Part shown: positions 1-7,967 of the stretch, in pieces
How the letters are laid out: each line of letters opens with the position of its first letter
How positions within the stretch are numbered: the stretch's first letter is position 1
Assembly: GCA_030615765.1 (NCBI GenBank)
Contig: JAUWYP010000004.1
Span: 79,862 to 121,645, forward strand
Source: Dehalococcoidia bacterium
GTDB lineage: Bacteria > Chloroflexota > Dehalococcoidia > SM23-28-2
Reading direction: 5' to 3'
DNA length: 41,784 bases
Program-made: the position numbers and the translations under genes
Notes under the pieces: generated by a model
Seen by the model: only the letters and a program-made list of their open reading frames with translations
The model's database searches: none
Told to the model about the DNA's origin: nothing

Positions 1-262
1 TCCCCGAGCGGCGAGCGACCTCGGCTACGAAATCGATGTCCCGCCCCTGGGCGGCGGTGGTAGCGTCAACGATGGTCTTGACGCCGCGCGCGGCCACATC
101 GCGCAACAGGGCCACGGCCCGCTCCATCTCCTCCGCCCGGTTCCACACCGAAGGGAAGTTCTCGACCACCCCCGGCGATTTCCCAATGATGTGCTCATGC
201 ATGAGCGTGAAACCAAGGTCGCTGGTCTCAACGGGCCCTGTGACCGTGTTCACAGTAGCCAT
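1..262 (-). CDS. phosphotriesterase-family metal hydrolase (3' part cut off)
   Basis: Only the first 87 codons are present; the gene runs off the left edge. The translation has the phosphotriesterase-related N-terminus: a short lead, then TLMHEHIIG at about residues 19-27, with the HxH pair (H22, H24) that binds the first metal of the TIM-barrel active site. It continues with a helix and the GVKTIVDATT strand. Family members are lactonases, phosphotriesterases or uncharacterised amidohydrolase-like enzymes, so the substrate cannot be named from this fragment. The start is the ATG at 262, preceded by a GGGGAAAGG purine tract. It lies downstream of yjbQ (394-813) on the same strand, with a structured 131-base spacer between them. 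Confidence 0.8.
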   Translation of the reverse strand, partial: MATVNTVTGPVETSDLGFTLMHEHIIGKSPGVVENFPSVWNRAEEMERAVALLRDVAARGVKTIVDATTAAQGRDIDFVAEVARRSG

Positions 263-280
263 GGCTGAATCCTTTCCCCA

Positions 281-368
281 GCGGCTCGATGCTTGTTGAG
301 CCGCCGTCACCTATTTTCGGCCACTGCCGGACAGGCGACAAGCCTGAATCGCCGAGCGCCGTCCGGCA
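281..368 (-). other. structured intercistronic leader with two stem-loops
   Basis: Between yjbQ and the phosphotriesterase-like gene are two inverted repeats. The first pairs TGCCGGAC (325-332) with GTCCGGCA (361-368), and its interior holds a small CAGGC/GCCTG hairpin (332-346). The second pairs GCGGCTC (281-287) with GAGCCGC (298-304) around a 10-base loop and lies just upstream of the downstream gene's ribosome site. In minus-strand RNA this makes a compound stem followed by a hairpin next to the start codon. The pairing is seen directly; a regulatory role is inference. No poly-U tract follows, so it is not a typical terminator. Confidence 0.4.
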
Positions 369-393
369 TTTCCTTTTCCGAACTTGGTCAGGC

Positions 394-813
394 TCATTCG
401 CCAAGGAGCTGCACAACGACCGTCCGCTGACGCTTTCGATTGTCGAAGTCGACAAACAAGAGCTGCTGCCACGTTCCCAGCGCCAGCCTTCCACCCACCA
501 CCGGCACGACCGCCGAGGCGCTCATGAGAGCGGCGCGAATGTGGGAGAAGCCGTTGCCATCGCCCCAGCGCCGGTCATGCTCGTAGGGGATATCCCGGGG
601 CACCAGGCGCTCCATAAGACGCTGAAAGTCCTGCACCAGCCCGTCCTCGAACTCGATCGTGAGCACGCCGCCGGTCGACCCCGGGACGAAGACGACGGCA
701 ATTCCTTGTGACATGCCGGACTGCCGCACCCTTTCCTGAGTCATTGCCGTGATGTCGACCAGATGGCAGAAGCCTTCCGTCCCGAACGAGATGGTCTCCG
801 TGCTCACAAACAT
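394..813 (-). CDS. yjbQ: YjbQ-family protein (UPF0047), first copy
   Basis: This 139-residue protein matches the usual length of the YjbQ/UPF0047 family, small beta-rich trimeric proteins linked to weak thiamine-phosphate synthase activity but with no settled role. Visible family blocks are VFVPGSTGGVLTIEFEDG, ERLVPRD, the WGDGNGFSHIRAAL segment and the closing LALGTWQQ...VVVQLLGE. It belongs to the subtype with PGST where others have PHTT, so the histidine found there in the second copy is missing. The ORF could begin further upstream, but ATG 813 has an AGGAGG eight bases before it, while the ATG at 819 would be only two bases away, so 813 is chosen. It diverges from the peroxiredoxin gene across a 250-base region without a convincing promoter. 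Confidence 0.85.
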   Translation of the reverse strand: MFVSTETISFGTEGFCHLVDITAMTQERVRQSGMSQGIAVVFVPGSTGGVLTIEFEDGLVQDFQRLMERLVPRDIPYEHDRRWGDGNGFSHIRAALMSASAVVPVVGGRLALGTWQQLLFVDFDNRKRQRTVVVQLLGE

Positions 814-1063
814 CGTCATCGCCTCCTGCGCCTCGCTTCTTTGCTCACCAGCATAGCGACCTGCCGCGGCACGATCCAACGCCCGAAGCGGTCGCCAGCC
901 GGGAACCGAACCCTCAACCAAGAAGGAGGGTAGGATTGTGGATACCTGCCGCTGACTGCTAAGATCGCCGAGCGAGCCGACTCCAAGCGCCAAGGACCCG
1001 AACGGCTGCAGCGCGGTGGGACACTTCGCACTTCATCACAAACACGACACCAGGAGGTGTATC

Positions 1064-1531
1064 ATGGCCGACAAGACTGCTGAAGCGGGGAGCGTAGCCC
1101 CCGATTTCACCCTCAAGGATCAGAATCAGAAGGCCGTTACCCTCAGCGAACTCAAAGGGGAAAAGGTCGTGCTCTCCTTTCACCCCCTGGCCTGGACAAG
1201 TATCTGCAAACTACAGATGCAGGATCTGGAGAAGAACAGGGAACAGTTCGACCGGCTGGACGCGGTGGCGGTCGGTTTGAGCGTGGACAGCGTGCCGTGC
1301 AAGAAAGCGTGGGCTGCAGACATAGGTATCGAGCAAACATCGCTTCTGGCCGACTTCTGGCCTCACGGGGGTGTCACAACCGCCTACGGCATCTTCCGAG
1401 AGACGGATGGCTTCAGCGAACGGGCTGTCTTCATCCTAGACAAGGATGGACTCATCCGGTTCAAGAAGATATACTCCATCAGCGAGGTGCCGGATATCGC
1501 AGAGATTCTGAAGGTGGTTGAGGATCTGTGA
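1064..1531 (+). CDS. peroxiredoxin (AhpC/TSA family)
   Basis: This 155-residue thioredoxin-fold peroxidase reduces peroxides through a reactive cysteine. The N-terminal VAPDFTLKDQ and the active-site block PLAWTSIC (PxxxTxxC, peroxidatic C48, residues 41-48) are clear. A second cysteine at C79 (SVDSVPCKKAW) is in the place seen in many bacterial single-domain redoxins and may act as a resolving residue (inference). No signal peptide, so it is cytoplasmic. The ATG at 1064 is preceded by AGGAGGTGTATC, a strong ribosome site, and this start is preferred over one 48 bases upstream. It lies between two yjbQ-type genes and is probably read together with the downstream yjbQ and polyprenyl synthase. 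Confidence 0.9.
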   Translation: MADKTAEAGSVAPDFTLKDQNQKAVTLSELKGEKVVLSFHPLAWTSICKLQMQDLEKNREQFDRLDAVAVGLSVDSVPCKKAWAADIGIEQTSLLADFWPHGGVTTAYGIFRETDGFSERAVFILDKDGLIRFKKIYSISEVPDIAEILKVVEDL

Positions 1532-1691
1532 GGCGCCACGTGGCAATCCCTGCCGAACCAGCGCCCTGCCGCGACTGAGCCTTAGCACCGAGGAGCCGGC
1601 GTGCTGTGCGCCTACAGTTGTGCAGCACTTCCAAAAGTTGGACAATCAGCGCAAGGGAACTGTGAGCGAACAGCGGGAGGGCCTGCCAGGC

Positions 1692-2135
1692 ATGAAGTTC
1701 TCCTGTCGCAACCTTGTTATTCGCACGGACAAGGGGCCCCAGTTCATCGACATCACCGATGGGGTCGCAAGCCTCGTCAGAGACTCAGCTATCCGCAGCG
1801 GGTTCGCCATCGTCTTCACTCGCCACACGACGGCGGCCATTCGCATCAACGAGAACGAGCCCTTGCTCTTACGCGACATGGAGGAATTCCTGAAGAAGGT
1901 CGCTCCCTCCCACATGTACTACAACCACAATGACTTCAGCCGCCGCACCGCCAACATGAACGACGGCGAGGCGCCCAACGGCCATTCCCACTGCCAGCAG
2001 CTCCTCCTGGGTGCGAGCGAAGCCATCCCGATCGTCGATGGCCAGCTCCTCCTAGGGCAGTGGCAACGCCTCTTCCTGGTAGAGCTCGACCGGGGCCGAG
2101 ACCGGGAGGTCGTGGTTCAGCTGGTGGGAGAATAA
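1692..2135 (+). CDS. yjbQ: YjbQ-family protein (UPF0047), second copy
   Basis: A 147-residue second YjbQ-type protein, clearly different in sequence from the copy at 394-813. It keeps the typical histidine in TRHTTAAIRINENEPLL and the NGHSHCQQLLLG segment, and ends in LLLGQWQRLFLVELD and VVVQLVGE. The start is taken at ATG 1692, where family homology begins (MKFSCRNLVIRT), with GGGAGG 11 bases upstream; a GTG at 1662 is an alternative. Its stop is one base before the GTG start of the polyprenyl synthase, so the two are almost certainly co-translated. The biochemical role of the family is not settled. Confidence 0.87.
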   Translation: MKFSCRNLVIRTDKGPQFIDITDGVASLVRDSAIRSGFAIVFTRHTTAAIRINENEPLLLRDMEEFLKKVAPSHMYYNHNDFSRRTANMNDGEAPNGHSHCQQLLLGASEAIPIVDGQLLLGQWQRLFLVELDRGRDREVVVQLVGE

Positions 2136-2136
2136 G

Positions 2137-3165
2137 GTGGAACTGCCCAGCCTTTTCGCCCGTTATCGCGTCGAGCTGGAAGAGTATCTCCGATCTGCCA
2201 TCCCGCAGGGCGGCCCGGCGCTTCTCTACGGCATGATGCGCTACCACCTCGGCTGGGAGGACGAGCACGGCCGCCCCCTGGCTGAGAGCGCGGGGAAAGC
2301 CCTCCGTCCCACCCTTTGTCTCTGGGCTTGCCAGGCAATGGGCGCTGACTGGCGAACCGCGTTGCCGGCGGCCGCCGCCCTGGAACTGACGCACAATTTC
2401 TCCCTCGTACATGACGACATCCAGGACAGTGACAGCGAGCGGCGCCATCGACCGACCGTCTGGAGCGTATGGGGCCAGCCCCAGGCCATCAATGCGGGCG
2501 ATAGTCTGTTGATCTTGGCCCGTCTTGTCATGTTGGGACTGGAGGAGCGAGGCGTGGCCCCGGCCAAGGTCATCGAGGCCTGTCGCGTACTGGACGAGAC
2601 CTGCCTGACGATGATCGAAGGACAATGCTTGGATATCGGCTTCGAGGATGAGCGGGAGGTGACTGTGGACGCCTACCTGGACATGATCGCCAGGAAGACG
2701 GGCGCTCTCCTAGGAACCTCCCTTCATCTGGGCGCCCTCGTGGCCGTCGATGACGAGCCACAGATGAAGCGGCTCGCCCGCTGCGGCCACCTCCTCGGCC
2801 TAGCCTTCCAGATTCGCGATGACATCCTGGGCGTTTGGGGCGCGGCCGATGTCACCGGCAAGCCAGTCGCGGCCGATATCCGCCGCCGCAAGAAGTCGCT
2901 GCCGCTAGTCTACGCCATGGCCGTGGCCCAGGCTGAGGAGCACGAGCAGTTGCTCCGGGTCTACAGCCAGGGAGCGCCAGGTGACGAGGACGTAAGTACT
3001 GTGCTGCAGTTGTTGGATGGGCACAGAGCTTACGACTACTGCCAGCAGATGGCTCAAGAGCGCGTTGAGCAAGCCCTGGCGGAGCTGGCAACTGTAGACA
3101 TAGAGCCGACAGCCCGGCGTGACTTCGAGGCGGTGGCCAAGTTCCTGCTGGAGCGCGAGTTCTAG
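2137..3165 (+). CDS. polyprenyl diphosphate synthase (FPP/GGPP synthase type)
   Basis: This 342-residue all-helical trans-prenyltransferase condenses isopentenyl diphosphate with allylic diphosphates. The first aspartate-rich motif is DDIQDSD (D93, D94, D97) and the second DDILG (D228, D229), with KALRP near residue 54 for diphosphate binding. The second motif ends in G instead of D, as in a common bacterial subgroup whose motif continues GVWG. Phe88, five residues before the first motif, is a feature that in characterised enzymes favours shorter products (C15-C20); the exact product is inferred only. The GTG start at 2137 has GGGAG about eight bases before it and follows the yjbQ stop by one base. 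No carotenoid or quinone gene is nearby. Confidence 0.9.
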   Translation: MELPSLFARYRVELEEYLRSAIPQGGPALLYGMMRYHLGWEDEHGRPLAESAGKALRPTLCLWACQAMGADWRTALPAAAALELTHNFSLVHDDIQDSDSERRHRPTVWSVWGQPQAINAGDSLLILARLVMLGLEERGVAPAKVIEACRVLDETCLTMIEGQCLDIGFEDEREVTVDAYLDMIARKTGALLGTSLHLGALVAVDDEPQMKRLARCGHLLGLAFQIRDDILGVWGAADVTGKPVAADIRRRKKSLPLVYAMAVAQAEEHEQLLRVYSQGAPGDEDVSTVLQLLDGHRAYDYCQQMAQERVEQALAELATVDIEPTARRDFEAVAKFLLEREF

Positions 3166-3204
3166 GAGCGCGGCGAACCCACCGACGTCGACGGGAGTTT
3201 CATG

Positions 3205-3218
3205 GCCGGATAACCGGC
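3205..3218 (+). other. short GC hairpin after the polyprenyl synthase
   Basis: GCCGG (3205-3209) pairs with CCGGC (3214-3218) across an ATAA tetraloop, 40 bases after the polyprenyl synthase stop. No T-run follows, so it is at best a weak terminator. The rest of 3166-3443 holds the promoter listed next and no gene. Confidence 0.25.
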
Positions 3219-3361
3219 GGAGCTCGCTCTGAAGCTGACTCGCTACCTTAATGCGGCGCGTCGCGACAGACGGTGGTGCCCCGGGGCGCCTGGATCACAC
3301 TGCTTGGTGATGCAAGCAAGGGGGTAGCGTGAAGGCGCACCTTGGAACGCTTGCCCGAGAG

Positions 3362-3390
3362 TTGACAAGGGAGCGAACGAGTCGTATCGT
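3362..3390 (+). promoter_or_regulatory. sigma70-type promoter of the sugar ABC operon
   Basis: A perfect -35 hexamer TTGACA (3362-3367) is followed after exactly 17 bases by TATCGT (3385-3390), four of six matches to the -10 consensus. It lies 54 bases ahead of the binding-protein ATG at 3444, in a non-coding stretch. It probably drives the importer genes 3444-7865, perhaps through nagA. Confidence 0.55.
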
Positions 3391-3443
3391 GTTGAGTCAG
3401 GTCATCTCAGTTTTCGCGCACGAGTGAGAAAGGGGGGGGACCC

Positions 3444-4733
3444 ATGTTTGACAGCAAGAGGTCGCGGCTCTTGCTTATTTTGTTGGCCATCACTGCCTTC
3501 GCGGTCTTAGCCTTTGCAGCATGCGAGGATGAGGAGGAAGAGGCAGAGATCGGGACCGTCGACGTCTTGGGCATCTGGGGCGACGAAGAACTCGTCTCCT
3601 TTGAGGCGATGGTCGCCCCGTGGGAGGCAGACACAGGCGGTGACATGGCCTTCACTGGCACCCGGGACATCACCACCGTCCTCACCACCCGGGTTGAGGG
3701 CGGCAACCCGCCCGATGTGGCCATCCCGGCGGAGGTAGGGCGGTTTCAGCAGTTCGCCGGGGAGGGCAAGCTGACACCCCTTTCCGACTGCGAGGGGCTG
3801 GAGGACACGGTACGGGACAACTACCCCCAGGGCTTCATCGACCTGGGCTCCGTGGACGGCGTCCTCTACGGCTTCTTCATGAAGGCCGACACTAAGGGGA
3901 CGGTCTGGTACAACCCCGGGTTCTTCGCTGATAACGGCTACGAGCCGCTCACGGCCGACAGCACCTTTGCCGACCTCGTCGCCCTTTCCGAGGAGATCCT
4001 GGCGGACGGTACCCCGCCCTGGTCCATCGGCGTCGAGAGCGGTGAGGCCAGCGGCTGGCCCGGCACGGACTGGATCCAGCAGATCCTCCTGAACGTGGCC
4101 GGCGGGGCGGTCTACGACGGTGTCATCGACGGCTCTATCCCCTTCACGGACTCGCGGGTTAAGGATGCCTGGGAGAAGTTCGGCCAGATCGCCCTCACCG
4201 AGGGCTACACGGTGCAGGAGGGCGCCGTGGGGATCAACGCCACGAACTTCATAGACGCCACCTACCCGCCCTTCGAGAGTCCGCCTGAGGCGGCCCTGGT
4301 CTACCTGGGCGGCTTCGCCTCCGGCTTCATCACCGATCAGTTCCCGGACGCCGTCGCTGGCGAGGACTTCGACTTCTTCCCGTTCCCCGGCGGTGGGGTC
4401 ACAGGCGGTGCCAACATCGTCTACGCCTTCAACGACGACGAGACGACCTGCTCCTTCCTCAACTACCTGGCCAGCGCCGAGGCCCAGCGGGTCTGGGTGG
4501 ACAGGGGTGGCTTCACCTCCGTGAACAGCCAGATGAGCCTGGACTCCTACCCTGACGCTGTGTCGCGGGCCCAGGCGGAGCAACTCACCGGTGCCGAGGT
4601 CTTCCGCTTCGACCTGGACGACGCCATCGGCGGGGCGCTCCAGCTGGCGTTCTTCGAGGGCGTGACGCAGTACCTGGCGAACCCGGACAACCTGGACGAC
4701 ATCCTGACGGGCATCGAGGCCTCTCGGGAGTAG
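3444..4733 (+). CDS. sugar ABC transporter binding lipoprotein (AglE-like)
   Basis: This 429-residue type-1 extracellular solute-binding protein catches a sugar and delivers it to the permeases encoded downstream. The signal peptide has KRSR followed by a hydrophobic stretch, then a lipobox-like FAAC with C27 as the presumed lipid-anchored residue, then a strongly acidic CEDEEEEAE linker. The mature part starts DVLGIWGDEE and contains the ligand-domain segments GNPPDVAIPAE and VDGVLYGFFMKADTKG. The following permeases look most like AglF/AglG of alpha-glucoside systems, so a glucoside-type substrate is the first guess, but the adjacent nagA points to amino sugars. The ATG at 3444 follows a run of G that can serve as ribosome site. 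Confidence 0.85.
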   Translation: MFDSKRSRLLLILLAITAFAVLAFAACEDEEEEAEIGTVDVLGIWGDEELVSFEAMVAPWEADTGGDMAFTGTRDITTVLTTRVEGGNPPDVAIPAEVGRFQQFAGEGKLTPLSDCEGLEDTVRDNYPQGFIDLGSVDGVLYGFFMKADTKGTVWYNPGFFADNGYEPLTADSTFADLVALSEEILADGTPPWSIGVESGEASGWPGTDWIQQILLNVAGGAVYDGVIDGSIPFTDSRVKDAWEKFGQIALTEGYTVQEGAVGINATNFIDATYPPFESPPEAALVYLGGFASGFITDQFPDAVAGEDFDFFPFPGGGVTGGANIVYAFNDDETTCSFLNYLASAEAQRVWVDRGGFTSVNSQMSLDSYPDAVSRAQAEQLTGAEVFRFDLDDAIGGALQLAFFEGVTQYLANPDNLDDILTGIEASRE

Positions 4734-4757
4734 AGCTGAACGTTCTCCGGATAACGA

Positions 4758-4795
4758 GGCGGGGCGGCCTCCGCGCGGCGGAGGCTCGCCCCGCC
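4758..4795 (+). other. long intercistronic hairpin between binding protein and permease
   Basis: An almost perfect inverted repeat fills the space between the lipoprotein and the first permease gene. GCCTCCGC (4767-4774) pairs with GCGGAGGC (4778-4785), and the stem continues outward with GGCGGGGCG (4758-4766) against CGCCCCGCC (4787-4795), with T4786 bulged. This is 17 base pairs, nearly all G-C, with a three-base loop. No T-run follows, so a partial terminator or an mRNA-protecting stem that keeps binding-protein levels above permease levels is more likely, as known for the malE-malF spacer (inference). Confidence 0.7.
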
Positions 4796-4815
4796 CCACA
4801 CGACCGACCCGCTAG

Positions 4816-5745
4816 ATGATCGGACGGCGGTGGTGGACTCCCTGGCTTTGGCTGGCGCCGGCGCTGGCCCTGTTGGGGGTATTCCTCGTTTACCCCGTCG
4901 TTGATACCCTCCGCCGCAGCTTCCTGGACGAGCGGTCCAAGAGCTTCGTCGGGTTCGACAACTACCGGTTCATCATCGAGAACCCGCAGCCCCTGGTGAG
5001 CGACACTCACTCAGCCCTCCTGAACAACGTCATGTGGCTCACCGTCTTCACCGCGGCCACCGTCGCCCTGGGTCTCACCCTCGCCGTCCTCACCGGACGG
5101 GTGCGCTACGAGGCGGTGGCGAAATCGGCCATCTTCATCCCGATGGCCATCTCCTTCGTCGCCGCCTCTGTCATCTGGCGCTTCATGTACGAGTTCAACA
5201 CCGACATCGGCACCCTTAACGCCACGGTCACCTCGTTGGGGGGCGAGCCGACCGCCTGGCTCCAGGACACCGGCGCACCCCTGACCTGGCTGACCGAGCG
5301 GGGGCCAGACACGTTGCCGCGACCGATTCAGATCAATAACCTTGCTCTCATCCTGGTGGGCGTCTGGATGTGGACGGGTTTTGCGATGGTGATTCTGTCC
5401 GCCGGGCTCAAGGGGATCTCCACAGAGGTTCTGGAAGCGGCCCGCGTGGACGGGGCCAACGAGTGGCAGATCTTCCGGCGGATCATCCTCCCCATCCTCT
5501 CCCCCACCATCATGGTCGTCGCCACCACCCTGGTGATCCAGGGCCTCAAGAAGTTCGACCTGGTCTGGGTGATGACGGGGGGCCGCTTCAAGACGGACGT
5601 GGTGGCCACCCTGTTCTATAAGGAGGCATTCCGCATCGGCGACTTCGGGGTAGGTGCCGCCCTGGCGGTGGTCCTCCTTCTGTGGGTGCTCCCCATCATG
5701 GTCATTAGCATCCGCCGCTTCCAGTTCCAGGAGGAGACGCGCTAG
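4816..5745 (+). CDS. sugar ABC transporter permease (AglF/MalF-like)
   Basis: A 309-residue inner-membrane permease with about six hydrophobic segments, starting with WLAPALALLGVFLVYPVV. The cytoplasmic EAA loop that docks on the ATPase reads EAARVDGANEWQIFRRI. Segments such as IFIPMAISFVAASVIWRF and LVIQGLKKFDLVWVMTGG match the AglF group of alpha-glucoside transporters. The stop overlaps by one base with the GTG start of the next permease. The ATG at 4816 lies just after the large hairpin and has no strong ribosome site, so initiation may depend on how that structure folds. Confidence 0.9.
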   Translation: MIGRRWWTPWLWLAPALALLGVFLVYPVVDTLRRSFLDERSKSFVGFDNYRFIIENPQPLVSDTHSALLNNVMWLTVFTAATVALGLTLAVLTGRVRYEAVAKSAIFIPMAISFVAASVIWRFMYEFNTDIGTLNATVTSLGGEPTAWLQDTGAPLTWLTERGPDTLPRPIQINNLALILVGVWMWTGFAMVILSAGLKGISTEVLEAARVDGANEWQIFRRIILPILSPTIMVVATTLVIQGLKKFDLVWVMTGGRFKTDVVATLFYKEAFRIGDFGVGAALAVVLLLWVLPIMVISIRRFQFQEETR

Positions 5746-6695
5746 TGGCGAGGCGAAACCCCTCTACGGCGAACGGTTCGACAGTGGCGGCGGCGCCGCT
5801 GATCCTCGCCCTGCGAACCGGCAGGCGTCTCGCGGGCCGGCTGCCGCTGCACCTGGCCATCATCGGCCTGATAGTTCTATGGAGCATCCCCACCATTGCC
5901 CTCTTGGTCAGTTCCCTCCGGGAGGCCACGGCCATCGCCTCCTCGGGCTGGTGGAATGCTATCAAGGAGCCCCTGGACTTTACCGTAGAAAACTACGAGG
6001 GGGTGCTGGAGAAACAGGGGATGGCCCGCGCCTTCTTCAACAGCCTCATCATCACAATCCCCAGCACGGTGTCGGTGATCCTAGTGGCTGCCTTGGCGGC
6101 CTACGCCTTCGCCTGGATGAAATTCCCGGCGCGGAACCTGCTGTTCCTCTTGATGGTCGCCCTGCTAGTGGTGCCGGTGCAGATGACCCTCATCCCTGTG
6201 CTGCGGCTCTACACCGACGTAACCGTTGACGCCGAACTCCCGATCCTGGGCGGGCGGATCTTCGGCACGAGCAGCTACGTGGGGATGTGGGTGGCCCACA
6301 CCGCCTACGGCCTCCCGTTCGCCATCTACCTCCTGCGCAACTTCTTCGGCTCGCTGCCGCGGGACCTCTTCGAATCGGCCTACCTGGACGGCGCGTCGGA
6401 CCTGAGGGTGTTCTTCCGCATCGTCCTCCCCCTATCCATGCCCGCCATCTCCGCCCTGGCGATCTTCCAGTTCCTCTGGGTCTGGAACGACCTCCTGGTA
6501 GCGCTGATCCTTCTGGGCGACCCCAACCTGGCACCCATGACTCTGAAGATCAACAACCTGGTCAGCTCCTTCGGAACCAACTACCAGGTGCTCACGGCGG
6601 CCGCCTTCATCTCCATGGCGCTACCGCTGGTGATCTTCTTCGCTCTGCAACGGTACTTCGTTCAGGGGATCCTGGCGGGAGCCGTGAAGGAGTAA
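5745..6695 (+). CDS. sugar ABC transporter permease (AglG/MalG-like)
   Basis: A 316-residue second permease subunit with the expected transmembrane pattern and the EAA loop ESAYLDGASDLRVFFRI. It ends in QRYFVQGILAGAVKE, the usual close of the MalG/AglG group. The start is a GTG at 5745 sharing a base with the upstream TAG stop, and AGGAGG at 5729-5734 lies inside the end of the upstream gene, so the two are translationally coupled. It pairs with the preceding permease as the membrane channel of the importer. Confidence 0.9.
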   Translation: MARRNPSTANGSTVAAAPLILALRTGRRLAGRLPLHLAIIGLIVLWSIPTIALLVSSLREATAIASSGWWNAIKEPLDFTVENYEGVLEKQGMARAFFNSLIITIPSTVSVILVAALAAYAFAWMKFPARNLLFLLMVALLVVPVQMTLIPVLRLYTDVTVDAELPILGGRIFGTSSYVGMWVAHTAYGLPFAIYLLRNFFGSLPRDLFESAYLDGASDLRVFFRIVLPLSMPAISALAIFQFLWVWNDLLVALILLGDPNLAPMTLKINNLVSSFGTNYQVLTAAAFISMALPLVIFFALQRYFVQGILAGAVKE

Positions 6696-6717
6696 CGGGC
6701 TTTCGAAGCGGCGGCGG

Positions 6718-6726
6718 TGATACAAT
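6718..6726 (+). promoter_or_regulatory. possible internal extended -10 promoter
   Basis: TGATACAAT fits the extended -10 pattern (TGn followed by a five-of-six match to TATAAT), 24 bases before the ATPase ATG at 6750. No good -35 box is visible. It could give the ATPase and nagA some independent expression. Confidence 0.3.
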
Positions 6727-6749
6727 ATTGTTGGGGATGAAGACGGGCA

Positions 6750-7865
6750 ATGGCAACCGTAACGTATGACCACGTGACCAAGCGGTTCGAAACCGTCGTC
6801 GCCGTCAACGACTTCAACCTGGAAATCCCCGACAAGGAGTTCCTGGTCCTGGTGGGGCCCTCCGGCTGCGGCAAGTCGACCGCCCTGCGGCTTTTGGCTG
6901 GCCTGGAGGAGATCACCGAAGGCAACATCTACATCGGGGACCAGCTGGTGAACCACGTGTCCGCCAAGGATCGGGACATCGCCATGGTCTTCCAGTCATA
7001 CGCCCTCTATCCCCACATGTCAGTGCGCGACAACATGGCCTTTGGCCTCAGCCTGCGCAAAACGCCCAAAGACGAGATACAGCAGCGGGTGCATAAGGCC
7101 GCTCAGATCTTGGGCATCGAGGAATTGCTTAGGCGCAAGCCGAGGCAGCTATCGGGCGGTCAACGCCAGCGGGTGGCCCTGGGGCGGGCCATCGTGCGAG
7201 ACCCGGCAGTGTTCCTCTTGGACGAACCCCTCTCCAACCTGGATGCCAAGCTGAGGGTGCAGACGCGGGCCGAGCTGAGCAAGCTGCACCAGCGGCTGGG
7301 CACGACCTTCATCTACGTTACCCACGACCAGGTGGAGGCTATGACCATGGCCACAAGAATCGCCGTGATGAAGGATGGGGTGCTCCAGCAGGTGGGAGCG
7401 CCCCAGGAGCTGTACGATCGGCCCCACAACACTTTCGTCGCTGGCTTCATCGGGAGCCCGGCCATGAACTTCTTCCAGGCGACGGTGAAGGGCCACCGGC
7501 AGGAGATGCATCTGGACACCGGCGGCTTTCGGCTGCCAGTCCCCTCCTCCCGGGTGAACCATCTCCTCCCCTACCTGGGGAAGGAGATCATCTTCGGCAT
7601 CCGGCCGGAGAACATCTGCGACCCGCGGTGCCAGCCCTCCAGCAACGAGGCGGCGCCGGTGACAGCCATGGTGGACGTCACCGAGCTGATGGGGAGCGAT
7701 GTCTTTCTCCATCTGGTAGCTGACGGCAAGCCGTTCATGGCGCGAGTGGATCCCCGCACCACGGCGCGGCCCGGCCAGGAGATACGGGTCGAATTCGATA
7801 TGGCCCGGGCGCACGCCTTCGACCCAGAGACCGAGCGCGCCATCGGCCCCGGGGAGAAGCGGTAG
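6750..7865 (+). CDS. sugar ABC transporter ATPase (UgpC/MsmK/AglK-like)
   Basis: A 371-residue ATPase of the MalK type that powers carbohydrate import. Walker A is GPSGCGKST (36-44), the signature is LSGGQ (134-138), Walker B is VFLLDEP (154-160) with catalytic E159, and the switch histidine is H192 in [10 protein letters not shown]. The C-terminal third (from about 235) is the OB-fold regulatory region of this family ([17 protein letters not shown]). It is last of the four transporter genes (3444-7865), and nagA follows on the same strand. Such ATPases can serve several permease pairs; a second, closely related ATPase is encoded at 27324-28421. Confidence 0.93.
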   Translation: MATVTYDHVTKRFETVVAVNDFNLEIPDKEFLVLVGPSGCGKSTALRLLAGLEEITEGNIYIGDQLVNHVSAKDRDIAMVFQSYALYPHMSVRDNMAFGLSLRKTPKDEIQQRVHKAAQILGIEELLRRKPRQLSGGQRQRVALGRAIVRDPAVFLLDEPLSNLDAKLRVQTRAELSKLHQRLGTTFIYVTHDQVEAMTMATRIAVMKDGVLQQVGAPQELYDRPHNTFVAGFIGSPAMNFFQATVKGHRQEMHLDTGGFRLPVPSSRVNHLLPYLGKEIIFGIRPENICDPRCQPSSNEAAPVTAMVDVTELMGSDVFLHLVADGKPFMARVDPRTTARPGQEIRVEFDMARAHAFDPETERAIGPGEKR

Positions 7866-7967
7866 CCTGTGGGGTGCCAATATTCCATCCGTCTCTTCGC
7901 AGGTCAAGCAGCCAGGGCATCCACTACACTATCTTGGGCTGAACGTAAGACACGCGTGCCACGACCA

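Noticed and set aside
3507-4799. A 430-codon antisense open frame opposite the binding-protein gene
   Set aside because: Its residues are typical of an antisense shadow in GC-rich DNA and the plus strand has a clear lipoprotein gene.
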